Source: Hydrogenophaga sp.
GTDB taxonomy: Bacteria > Pseudomonadota > Gammaproteobacteria > Burkholderiales > Burkholderiaceae_C
DNA: 14,264 bases
Direction: 5' to 3'
NCBI GenBank assembly: GCA_021154985.1
Contig: JAJNQE010000113.1
Location: 1-14,264, forward strand
Positions 1-5,782 of the stretch are shown here, piece after piece. The first letter of the stretch is position 1. Every line of letters starts with the position of its first letter. The position numbers and the translations under genes were made by a program. The notes under the pieces were generated by a model, which did no database searches, was not told where the DNA came from, and worked only from the letters and a program-made list of their open reading frames with translations.

Positions 1-186
1 AACGCCGTGGCCAACATCCAGATCACCGGCGAGAACATCTCCGCAGCCCGCGGCCGCATCGTGGACGCCGACTTCGCCAAAGAAACGTCGAACCTGTCGC
101 GCGCACAGATCCTGCAGCAGGCCGGCACCGCCATGGTGGCCCAGGCCAACCAGGCTCAGCAGGGCGTGCTCTCGCTGCTGCGCTGA
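1..186 (+). CDS. fliC: Flagellin, C-terminal end only (cut by window edge)
   Basis: This is the last 61 codons and TGA stop of a flagellin gene whose 5' part lies before the window. Flagellin is exported through the flagellar channel and polymerises into the filament. The visible part is the C-terminal D1/D0 helix: it includes ITGENISAARGRIVDADFAK and ends QQGVLSLLR, which is typical of flagellins. The 61 residues are identical to the end of the complete flagellin at 267-1463, although the DNA differs at 11 positions, all silent. The reading frame is intact up to the stop, and an intrinsic terminator follows 22 bases later. The length and central domain of this flagellin cannot be judged here. 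Family assignment is near certain; whether it is the major or minor flagellin is unknown. Confidence 0.95.
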   Translation, partial: NAVANIQITGENISAARGRIVDADFAKETSNLSRAQILQQAGTAMVAQANQAQQGVLSLLR

Positions 187-208
187 TCGAACAGCGGGCG
201 TTGCCTGC

Positions 209-247
209 AAGGCGGTTGTGCGGTGGTCCGTGCAACCGCCTTTTTTT
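209..247 (+). terminator. Intrinsic terminator after the first flagellin gene
   Basis: A perfect 10-base-pair stem is formed by AAGGCGGTTG (209-218) and CAACCGCCTT (233-242), with a 14-base loop, followed by an uninterrupted run of seven T (241-247). This is a textbook Rho-independent terminator on the plus strand. It lies between the two flagellin genes, only about 20 bases before the start codon of the second, so it should end most transcripts of the upstream flagellin. Confidence 0.88.
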
Positions 248-266
248 CTGATCCAAGGAGCCGTTC

Positions 267-1463
267 ATGACCACCATCAACACCAACGTCATGTCCATGA
301 CCGCCCAGCGCAATCTGGGCACCACCTCCAGCTCGCTGGCCACCTCCATGCAGCGCCTCTCATCCGGCCTGCGCGTGAACAGCGCGAAAGACGACGCTGC
401 CGGCCTGGCCATCTCCGAGCGCATGAACGCCCAGGTGCGTGGCCTGAACGTGGCCGCCCGCAACGCCAACGACGGCATCTCGCTGGCACAAACCGCTGAA
501 GGCGCTTTGGGCAAAGTGGGCGACATGCTGCAGCGCATGCGCGAACTGGCTGTGCAATCGGCCAACGCCTCGAACAACACCAGCGACCGCACCGCCCTGC
601 AGGCTGAAGCGGGCCAGTTGCGCCAGGAGATCGATCGCGTTGCGAAAACGACTTCGTTCAACGGCACCAAGCTGCTCGACGGCTCGTTCGCCAACGCCAC
701 CTTCCAGGTCGGCGCCAACGCCGGCGAGGCTATCTCTGTCCAGAGCACGGCTGACGTGCGCGCCGAGAGTCTCGGGAGCGCCACGTTCCTCACCACGATG
801 GGCGTGGCCTGGGCCGCGGGAACAGCCACTTCGGCGGGCACCATCACCGGCATATCGGTGACCGGCCCGAAGGGAAACATCATCCCGGTGGGGAATGTGG
901 AGGTTGCGCTGGGGGACACGGCAGCGCAAGTCACGAAGAAGATGGAGACAGCCTTCAACGCTGCGACCTCGGAAACCGGGCTGATCGCGCGCGCAGTCCC
1001 CAACACCACCCAGATGTCGCTCGATTCCGTCACCGATTGGGTGGACAGCAGCGGCGCAGCAGCAGGCTTCAACATCAACGCGGGGACCAGCAGCGCCGCG
1101 GGTCTCGGCACCTTGGGCTTGTTTGGTGGCCCCGCAGGTTCCTGGGTACAACGGCTGGAAGACCTGGACGTCACCACCGTGGTCGGCGCAGGCCAGGCGA
1201 TCACCATCGCCGACAAGGCACTGACCACCATCAACTCGGCTCGCGCCGACCTCGGCGCGCTGCAGAGCCGCTTCGAGAACGCCGTGGCCAACATCCAGAT
1301 CACGGGCGAGAACATCTCCGCAGCCCGCGGCCGCATCGTCGACGCCGACTTCGCCAAGGAAACCTCCAACCTGTCGCGGGCCCAGATCCTGCAGCAGGCT
1401 GGCACCGCCATGGTGGCCCAGGCCAACCAGGCGCAACAGGGCGTGCTCTCGTTGCTGCGCTGA
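267..1463 (+). CDS. fliC: Flagellin (second copy, complete)
   Basis: Flagellin of 398 residues, the filament subunit exported by the flagellar type III system and assembled under the cap. The conserved N-terminal D0/D1 helices cover about residues 1-160 (TINTNV start, RLSSGLRVNSAKDDAAGLAI at about 31-50). A variable middle covers about 165-300, and the conserved C-terminal D1/D0 about 305-398, ending QQGVLSLLR. Residues 88-96 read LQRMRELAV, which matches the segment that vertebrate TLR5 recognises in other beta/gamma flagellins. The start is well supported: AAGGAG at 255-260 with a 6-base spacer. The last 61 residues are identical to the flagellin ending at 186. The middle domain uses GGG/GGA glycine codons and other minor codons more than the flanks do. 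No promoter is visible in the 80 bases upstream, which are largely a terminator. FliS, encoded just downstream, is its expected chaperone. Confidence 0.97.
   Translation: MTTINTNVMSMTAQRNLGTTSSSLATSMQRLSSGLRVNSAKDDAAGLAISERMNAQVRGLNVAARNANDGISLAQTAEGALGKVGDMLQRMRELAVQSANASNNTSDRTALQAEAGQLRQEIDRVAKTTSFNGTKLLDGSFANATFQVGANAGEAISVQSTADVRAESLGSATFLTTMGVAWAAGTATSAGTITGISVTGPKGNIIPVGNVEVALGDTAAQVTKKMETAFNAATSETGLIARAVPNTTQMSLDSVTDWVDSSGAAAGFNINAGTSSAAGLGTLGLFGGPAGSWVQRLEDLDVTTVVGAGQAITIADKALTTINSARADLGALQSRFENAVANIQITGENISAARGRIVDADFAKETSNLSRAQILQQAGTAMVAQANQAQQGVLSLLR
1278..1463 (+). repeat. 186-base copy of the upstream flagellin 3' end
   Basis: This stretch aligns without gaps to positions 1-186. 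I count 11 differences, about 94 percent identity, all at silent codon positions. It is the 3' end of the complete flagellin gene and forms a direct repeat with the partial gene at the window start, at a distance of 1277 bases. Confidence 0.9.
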
Positions 1464-1523
1464 TGGCTTCGGCAAGGCGGTGTAAAGCACGCATTTCTGC
1501 CCGCAAATGCTGCCGCTCATGCC

Positions 1524-1550
1524 TACAGTCCGCCCGCCCGCTGTCGATAC
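1524..1550 (+). promoter_or_regulatory. Candidate sigma-28 (FliA) promoter for fliST
   Basis: TACAGTCC (1524-1531), exactly 11 bases, then GTCGATAC (1543-1550). Against the enteric sigma-28 consensus TAAAGTTT-N11-GCCGATAA this matches 5 of 8 and 6 of 8 positions with the correct spacing. The predicted transcript would start near 1557 and reach the fliS start codon at 1582 after a short leader. Flagellar chaperone genes are often late (sigma-28) genes, so the placement fits. It is a consensus match by eye only, in GC-rich sequence, so chance cannot be excluded. Confidence 0.4.
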
Positions 1551-1581
1551 AGATAGGTATCAGACCTCAGGAAACCCAGCC

Positions 1582-1992
1582 ATGTTCACCTCTGTCAACA
1601 CCCGCGCAGCGTCCACCTACAAACGTGTCTCCGTCGACACCGGCGTCCAGACGGCCGACCCGCACCAGCTGGTCAGCCTGCTGTTTGACGCCCTGATCCA
1701 GAGCCTGAACCTGGCGCGCGGCGCCATGGAACGCAACGACGTGGCCAGCAAGGGTGCGGCCATCGGCAAGGCCATCCGCATCGTGGAAGAAGGCCTCAAG
1801 GCCGGCCTGAACCTGCAGGAAGGCGGCGAACTCGCCGGCAACCTGAAGGGTCTGTACGAATACAGCGTGCAGCGCCTCACCCTGGCCAACCTGCGCAACG
1901 ACGCTGCACCGATTCAGGAGGTGCTCAACCTCATCGAACCGCTGGCGGACTCCTGGAAGCAGATCCGAGCTGGCGCCCTGCAGGGAGCCTGA
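1582..1992 (+). CDS. fliS: Flagellin export chaperone FliS
   Basis: A 136-residue cytoplasmic chaperone that binds the C-terminal helix of flagellin, stops it polymerising in the cell and delivers it to the export gate. The family pattern is clear: YKRVSVDTGVQTADPHQLV near the N terminus (about residues 13-31), LLFDALIQSL, then IVEEGLKAGLN and GGELAGNLKGLYEYSVQRL in the C-terminal half, ending with the helix that carries SWKQI. The length is usual for FliS. The ATG at 1582 is chosen over upstream in-frame codons because AGGAAA (1569-1574) lies 7 bases before it and the protein then begins like other FliS. It follows the flagellin gene by 118 bases and is separated from fliT by a single base, so the two should be cotranscribed. 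Confidence 0.96.
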   Translation: MFTSVNTRAASTYKRVSVDTGVQTADPHQLVSLLFDALIQSLNLARGAMERNDVASKGAAIGKAIRIVEEGLKAGLNLQEGGELAGNLKGLYEYSVQRLTLANLRNDAAPIQEVLNLIEPLADSWKQIRAGALQGA

Positions 1993-1993
1993 C

Positions 1994-2296
1994 ATGGAGC
2001 ACAGTTTGCTGGACTATTACAAAGCGATCGAGCGCACGAGCAGTCAGATGCTCGACGCAGCGAAGTCGGAAAACTGGGACCAGGTGGTGCGCCTTGAAGG
2101 CGCGTGCGCGGTGCTGATTGCGCAACTGCGCTACAAGGCCAAAACCGATGCCCTGGCGCCCGAAGAGCGCAAGGAAAAGACCCGGATCATGCAGCGCATC
2201 CTGCGCACCGACGCCGAGATCCGCAACCTGGCCGAGCCGTGGTTGAACGACCTCTCGCAGTTGATCGACAAGAACCAACCGCAGCCGATGCACTAG
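1994..2296 (+). CDS. fliT: Flagellar protein FliT (cap/export chaperone)
   Basis: A 100-residue, highly helical, charged protein directly after fliS. In enterics FliT is the chaperone of the cap protein FliD, and it also binds FlhDC and the export ATPase parts. Here the call rests on size, helical make-up (YKAIERTSSQMLDAAKSENW near the start, a basic middle helix EERKEKTRIMQRILRTDAEI) and position after fliS; FliT sequences are poorly conserved. The start codon lies one base after the fliS stop, with GGGAG (1983-1987) as ribosome site. Its usual client gene fliD is not in the window. The gene ends before a hairpin-rich gap that separates it from the convergent fliE. Confidence 0.83.
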   Translation: MEHSLLDYYKAIERTSSQMLDAAKSENWDQVVRLEGACAVLIAQLRYKAKTDALAPEERKEKTRIMQRILRTDAEIRNLAEPWLNDLSQLIDKNQPQPMH

Positions 2297-2298
2297 AT

Positions 2299-2380
2299 GG
2301 GAAGCCCCCCCTGCGCCGCTTCGCGGCTTCCCCCCGGGGGGACGATGCCTGAGGCCTGGCAAAGCCAGTTCCTCGGCATC
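2299..2380 (+). repeat. GC-rich palindromic repeat, copy A (fliT-fliE gap)
   Basis: This fills most of the 118-base gap between the convergent fliT and fliE. The first part (2299-2332) pairs GGGAAGCC (2299-2306) with GGCTTCCC (2325-2332) and contains the inner hairpin GCCGC-TTC-GCGGC (2315-2327). The second part is a long hairpin: GATGCC (2344-2349) with GGCATC (2375-2380), GAGG (2351-2354) with CCTC (2371-2374), and CTGGC (2356-2360) with GCCAG (2364-2368). The 28 bases at 2307-2334 recur identically at 4612-4639. No T-run follows on either strand, so it is not a classic terminator, but it could act as a two-way transcript end or stabiliser. I infer that it belongs to a repeat family dispersed in the genome. 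Confidence 0.75.
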
Positions 2381-2414
2381 TCTGGACTCAGACACGCGCT
2401 CCGGAGAGACCGTG

Positions 2415-2738
2415 TCAGACCCCCATGTTCATGATGTCTGTGTAGGCCTGGACCATTCTGTTTCTGACGTGCAACGTTGCCTGGAAACCCACCTGCGACT
2501 TCTGCATCGCCAGCATGGTCTCTTCCAGGCTCACCTTGGGGTTGCCCAGTTGCACCTGGGTCTGCAGGCGCGAGGCTTCGTTCTGGGACTCGCTCACGCT
2601 TTTGAGCGCGTCCTTGAGGTTGGCGGCAAAGCCGCCTTCAACGCCGCCGGCACCGCCCACGCCGCCGGGGCGCTTGAGCTGGGGGGCGCCGACACCGGTG
2701 AGTGCCTGGCTGGTCAGGGGTGAAATGCGCATGTCCAT
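2415..2738 (-). CDS. fliE: Flagellar hook-basal body protein FliE
   Basis: A 107-residue protein that joins the MS ring (FliF) to the proximal rod and is among the first substrates of the export gate. The C-terminal half shows the family signature: NPKVSLEETMLAMQKSQVGF, then RNRMVQAYTDIMNMGV at the very end. A glycine-rich stretch at about residues 20-37 (RPGGVGGAGGVEGGF) is a flexible linker. The reading frame is open further upstream, but the ATG at 2738 is preferred: AAGGA lies 7 bases before it (plus-strand 2746-2750) and the length is then normal for FliE. It is divergent from fliF and convergent with fliT, an arrangement that lets fliE and fliF share the control region at 2739-2921. Confidence 0.95.
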   Translation of the reverse strand: MDMRISPLTSQALTGVGAPQLKRPGGVGGAGGVEGGFAANLKDALKSVSESQNEASRLQTQVQLGNPKVSLEETMLAMQKSQVGFQATLHVRNRMVQAYTDIMNMGV

Positions 2739-2921
2739 GGCGGAATCCTTCGACAAAAGTTGACGCCTTGATGCTAGGCGGCAGGCCTCGGCCACGAGAC
2801 GGGAATAAGGGCACAAAGCACGGCCTTATCGAGGCTATGGCGCAGGGGGTGGGACCGAATAATCGGTTGCAACGGGATGTACATCGTCCCGAAATCGACC
2901 TTCTACCCGAGCCCTGCACCC
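2739..2921. promoter_or_regulatory. Divergent fliE/fliF control region
   Basis: A 183-base non-coding stretch between the start codons of fliE (minus) and fliF (plus), which must hold promoters for both unless fliE is read from elsewhere. Visible elements are a dyad ATAAGG-N13-CCTTAT (2805-2829), an AATAAT hexamer (2858-2863) one base off the sigma-70 -10 consensus and set inside CCGAATAATCGG (2855-2866), and a perfect 10-base palindrome GATGTACATC (2876-2885). No good -35 hexamer precedes AATAAT, as is common at activator-dependent (FlhDC-type) flagellar promoters. I see no convincing sigma-54 or sigma-28 site on either strand. That this region drives both genes follows from the layout; the role of each element is inference. 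Confidence 0.45.
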
Positions 2922-4601
2922 ATGAGCACCACCCTGGCACCGATAGAACTCCAGCCCGCGAGCCGCAGCGCTCTCAGTGAAGGACTCTCGCGCATGGATC
3001 AGGCCCAGAAGATCAAGCTGGGTCTGGGTGCGCTGGCCCTGCTGGCGATCGCCCTGGCCTTCTTCTTCATGGGCCGCCAGCCCGAGTACCGCGTGCTCTA
3101 CGCCAACCTGGGCGACAAGGACGGCGGCGCCATCGTGGCCCAGCTCTCGCAGATGAACGTGCCCTACAAACACGCCGAGGGCGGCCAGGCCATCATGGTG
3201 CCGGCCGACAAGGTGCACGACACGCGCCTGCGCCTGGCCTCTCAAGGTCTGCCCAAAGGTTCGGTCTCGGGCTTCGAGCAGATGGAAGCCAACCGCTTCG
3301 GCATGACCCAGTTTCAGGAGCGCCTGACCTTCCAGCGCGGGCTTGAAGGCGAACTCACCCGCTCGATCCAGTCGCTCTCCTCCGTGCAGAGCGCCCGCAT
3401 CCACCTGGCCCTGCCCAACCAGAACGGCTTTTTCCGCGAACAGCAAAAGCCCAGCGCTTCGGTGCTGCTCACGCTGCACGCCGGGCGCACGCTCGACCGC
3501 GCGCAGGTCGCCGGCATCGTGCACCTGGTGGCCAGCAGCGTGCCCGAGATGAACCCCAAGGCGGTGAGCGTGGTGGACGACGCGGGCAACCTGCTCTCGG
3601 CCCCGCCCGACGCGCAAGCCCAGGGCGCCGACACCCAGAAACTGCAGTACACGCAGCAGATCGAACAGCTCTACACGCGCCGCATCATGGACATGCTGGA
3701 GCCGCTGGTGGGCCGCAACAACGTGAAGGCGCAGGTGAGCGCCGACGTGGATTTCTCCATGGTAGAGTCCACCAGCGAAGAGCACAAACCCAACCAGAGC
3801 CCCGACACCAGCGCGGTGCGCAGCCAGCAAACCGTGGAAGACGGCTCGCCCGGCGCAGCCCAGCCCGCTGGCGTGCCCGGTGCCGTGAGCAACCAGCCCC
3901 CCGCCACCGGCACCGCCCCCATCAACGGCACCGCCGCGCCCGTGGGTGTGGCCGCCCAAGGTGGCACCGACAAACCCGGCTCCATGCGCCGCGAGTCGGT
4001 GGTGAACTACGAAGTGGACAAGACGGTGAAGGTGGTGCGCGAATCCAGCGGCCAGATCAGGCGCCTGAGCGCAGCGGTGGTGATCAACCACCGCACCACC
4101 GTGGACAAGGCGGGCAAGGAAACCACCGTGGCCATTCCCGCCGCGCAGCTGGAACAGATGACCGCCCTGGTGCGCGAGACCATCGGTTTCAGCCAGGTCC
4201 GTGGCGACTCGGTGAACGTGGTCAACGCACCGTTCAATGTGGAGAAGACCAGCGAAGTGGCCGAGCCCGCCTGGTGGCAGCAGGCCGAGAACCAGGAAAC
4301 CCTGCGTGGCCTGGCCTGGCCGCTGGGCATGGTCGGTCTGGGCCTGCTGGTGCTCATGGGCATGGTGCGCCCCGGCCTCAAGCTGCTCAAGACACCGGTG
4401 GTGCGCCGCGACGACACCGCCCTGCAACCGCTCAACGCCGTGCTCAACGAAGCCCCCGAGCGCCCGGGCCTGCCGATGCCCAGCAACGAACCCACACCCG
4501 AGAACCAGCGCCTCACGGACGCCAAGCGCCTGGCGCTCGAGAACCCGATGGCGGTTGCCAACATCGTCAAGGGTTGGGTCAATGGTGAGGCACCGGCATG
4601 A
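2922..4601 (+). CDS. fliF: Flagellar MS-ring protein FliF
   Basis: A 559-residue inner-membrane protein whose ring is the base on which the rod, C-ring and export gate assemble. The order is a short cytoplasmic N terminus, a first membrane helix at about 32-51 (LALLAIALAFFFMG), the periplasmic ring-building domains (YRVLYANLGDKDGG; LPKGSVSGFEQME; QSARIHLALPNQ), a Pro/Gly/Ala-rich linker at about 306-356, the rest of the periplasmic part (SMRRESVVNYEVDKTVKVV), a second membrane helix at about 463-482, and a cytoplasmic tail. The tail contains ENPMAVANIVKGW near residue 540, the FliG-binding end. The ATG at 2922 is chosen by family length and likeness; neither it nor the in-frame ATG at 2877 has a clear ribosome site. 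The stop is followed by a palindromic repeat before fliG, the only large gap in the first half of this gene run. Confidence 0.95.
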   Translation: MSTTLAPIELQPASRSALSEGLSRMDQAQKIKLGLGALALLAIALAFFFMGRQPEYRVLYANLGDKDGGAIVAQLSQMNVPYKHAEGGQAIMVPADKVHDTRLRLASQGLPKGSVSGFEQMEANRFGMTQFQERLTFQRGLEGELTRSIQSLSSVQSARIHLALPNQNGFFREQQKPSASVLLTLHAGRTLDRAQVAGIVHLVASSVPEMNPKAVSVVDDAGNLLSAPPDAQAQGADTQKLQYTQQIEQLYTRRIMDMLEPLVGRNNVKAQVSADVDFSMVESTSEEHKPNQSPDTSAVRSQQTVEDGSPGAAQPAGVPGAVSNQPPATGTAPINGTAAPVGVAAQGGTDKPGSMRRESVVNYEVDKTVKVVRESSGQIRRLSAAVVINHRTTVDKAGKETTVAIPAAQLEQMTALVRETIGFSQVRGDSVNVVNAPFNVEKTSEVAEPAWWQQAENQETLRGLAWPLGMVGLGLLVLMGMVRPGLKLLKTPVVRRDDTALQPLNAVLNEAPERPGLPMPSNEPTPENQRLTDAKRLALENPMAVANIVKGWVNGEAPA

Positions 4602-4611
4602 GCCGGCGCCA

Positions 4612-4701
4612 CCCCCTGCGCCGCTTCGCGGCTTCCCCCTCTCTCGCCTGCGGCGGGAGGGGGACGGCACCTGGGGCCGGCGGAGCCGGACCCTCGGTGC
4701 C
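4612..4701 (+). repeat. GC-rich palindromic repeat, copy B (fliF-fliG gap)
   Basis: The 163-base gap between fliF and fliG is largely this element. Positions 4612-4639 are identical to 2307-2334 of copy A. A hairpin arm absent from copy A follows: CCCCCT (4635-4640) pairs with AGGGGG (4658-4663) and CGCC (4645-4648) with GGCG (4652-4655). The second part repeats the fold of copy A with different bases: GGCACC (4666-4671) with GGTGCC (4696-4701), GGGG (4673-4676) with CCTC (4692-4695, one G-T pair), and CCGGC (4677-4681) with GCCGG (4685-4689). The differing stems keep their pairing, so the structure rather than the sequence seems to be held. Within an mRNA it could pause transcription or protect transcript ends. 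Confidence 0.75.
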
Positions 4702-4764
4702 CCTGGACCAAGCCACCTCGCTCCGATCGACGAGTTTTGCTGCGCATTGACAAGGAACTAGAAC

Positions 4765-5763
4765 ATGGAAGACCAGGGAATCCAGGACGCCGCGATCTTT
4801 CTCATGTCGATCGGCGAGGAAGAGGCGGCCGAGGTGTTCAAGCACCTGAGCCCGAAAGAAGTGCAGAAACTCGGCGAGACGATTGCCAAGACGAAATCGG
4901 TCTCGCACGAGCGTGTGGACCAGGTGATGCAGAAGTTCACCGGCGCGGCGTCGTCGCAGAGCCTGCTGGTGTCCGACACCGACAACTACGTTCGCGCCGT
5001 GCTCAAGCGCGCCCTGGGCGACGACAAGGCCTCGCTGCTGATCGACCGCATCCTGCAGGGCGGTGATGTCTCGGGCATCGAGAGCCTGAAGTGGATGGAC
5101 CCGCTGTCCATTGCCGAGCTGCTGCGCAACGAACACCCGCAGATCGTGGCCGCCATCCTGGTGCACCTCGAATCCGACCAGACCGCCGGTGTGCTGAAGA
5201 ACTTCACGGAGCGCACCCGCAACGAGGTGATGCTGCGCATCGCCACGCTCGAAGGCATCCAGCCCACGGCGCTGAAAGACCTCAACGAAGTGCTCTACAA
5301 GGTGCTCGCCGGCGGCGACAAGATCCGCAAGACGTCCATGGGTGGCGTGAAAACCGCGGCCGAGATCATCAACATGATGGGCACACAGATCGAGACCTCG
5401 GTGATCGATTCGATCCGCGAGTTCGACGCCGAGCTCGCGCAAAAGATCATGGACAAGATGTTCGTGTTCGAAGACCTGCTCAAGCTCGATGGCAAGTCGG
5501 TTCAGCTGGTGCTCAAGGAGGTCTCCACCGATTCGCTGGTGGTCTCGCTCAAAGGCGCCACCATCGAGCTGCGCGAACTGGTGCTCTCCAACATGTCCAC
5601 CCGCGCGGCCGAGGCGCTGCGCGAAGACCTGGAATCGCGTGGCCCGATGCGCTTGTCGGAGGTGGAGACCCAGCAGAAGGAAATCCTGAAGATCGTGCGC
5701 CGGCTCTCCGACGAGGGCCAGATCATGATCGGCGGCGGCGGTGAGGATGAAGCCTTCGTATGA
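4765..5763 (+). CDS. fliG: Flagellar motor switch protein FliG
   Basis: A 332-residue C-ring protein that meets the stator MotA and turns ion flow into torque. The N-terminal domain (about 1-95), which binds FliF, starts DAAIFLMSIGEEEAAEVFKHL. The middle domain carries the EHPQ motif (123-126) that contacts FliM, then SMGGVKTAAEIIN. The C-terminal domain has MFVFEDLL (from 232) and the torque helix with charged residues R280, E287, D288 and R296 in AAEALREDLESRGPMRLSEV, plus K263; these line up with the enteric torque residues. Length is normal. AAGGA (4752-4756) with an 8-base spacer supports the start. It follows fliF after a repeat-filled gap of 163 bases and precedes fliH by 19 bases. Confidence 0.97.
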   Translation: MEDQGIQDAAIFLMSIGEEEAAEVFKHLSPKEVQKLGETIAKTKSVSHERVDQVMQKFTGAASSQSLLVSDTDNYVRAVLKRALGDDKASLLIDRILQGGDVSGIESLKWMDPLSIAELLRNEHPQIVAAILVHLESDQTAGVLKNFTERTRNEVMLRIATLEGIQPTALKDLNEVLYKVLAGGDKIRKTSMGGVKTAAEIINMMGTQIETSVIDSIREFDAELAQKIMDKMFVFEDLLKLDGKSVQLVLKEVSTDSLVVSLKGATIELRELVLSNMSTRAAEALREDLESRGPMRLSEVETQQKEILKIVRRLSDEGQIMIGGGGEDEAFV

Positions 5764-5782
5764 CCGTGATCGGACATTGACC

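Noticed and set aside
1464..1479. GG-N10-GC element (TGGCTTCGGCAAGGCG) at the end of the second flagellin gene
   Set aside because: Only the minimal core matches sigma-54; the -12 part lacks TTG/TGCA likeness, and such cores are frequent by chance in GC-rich DNA.
1491..1510. Small hairpin GCATTT/AAATGC after the second flagellin gene
   Set aside because: Six base pairs without a T-run are too weak to call a terminator.
4747..4752. Perfect TTGACA hexamer just before fliG
   Set aside because: A matching -10 element would fall inside the fliG coding region after its start codon, so it cannot serve fliG at this start.
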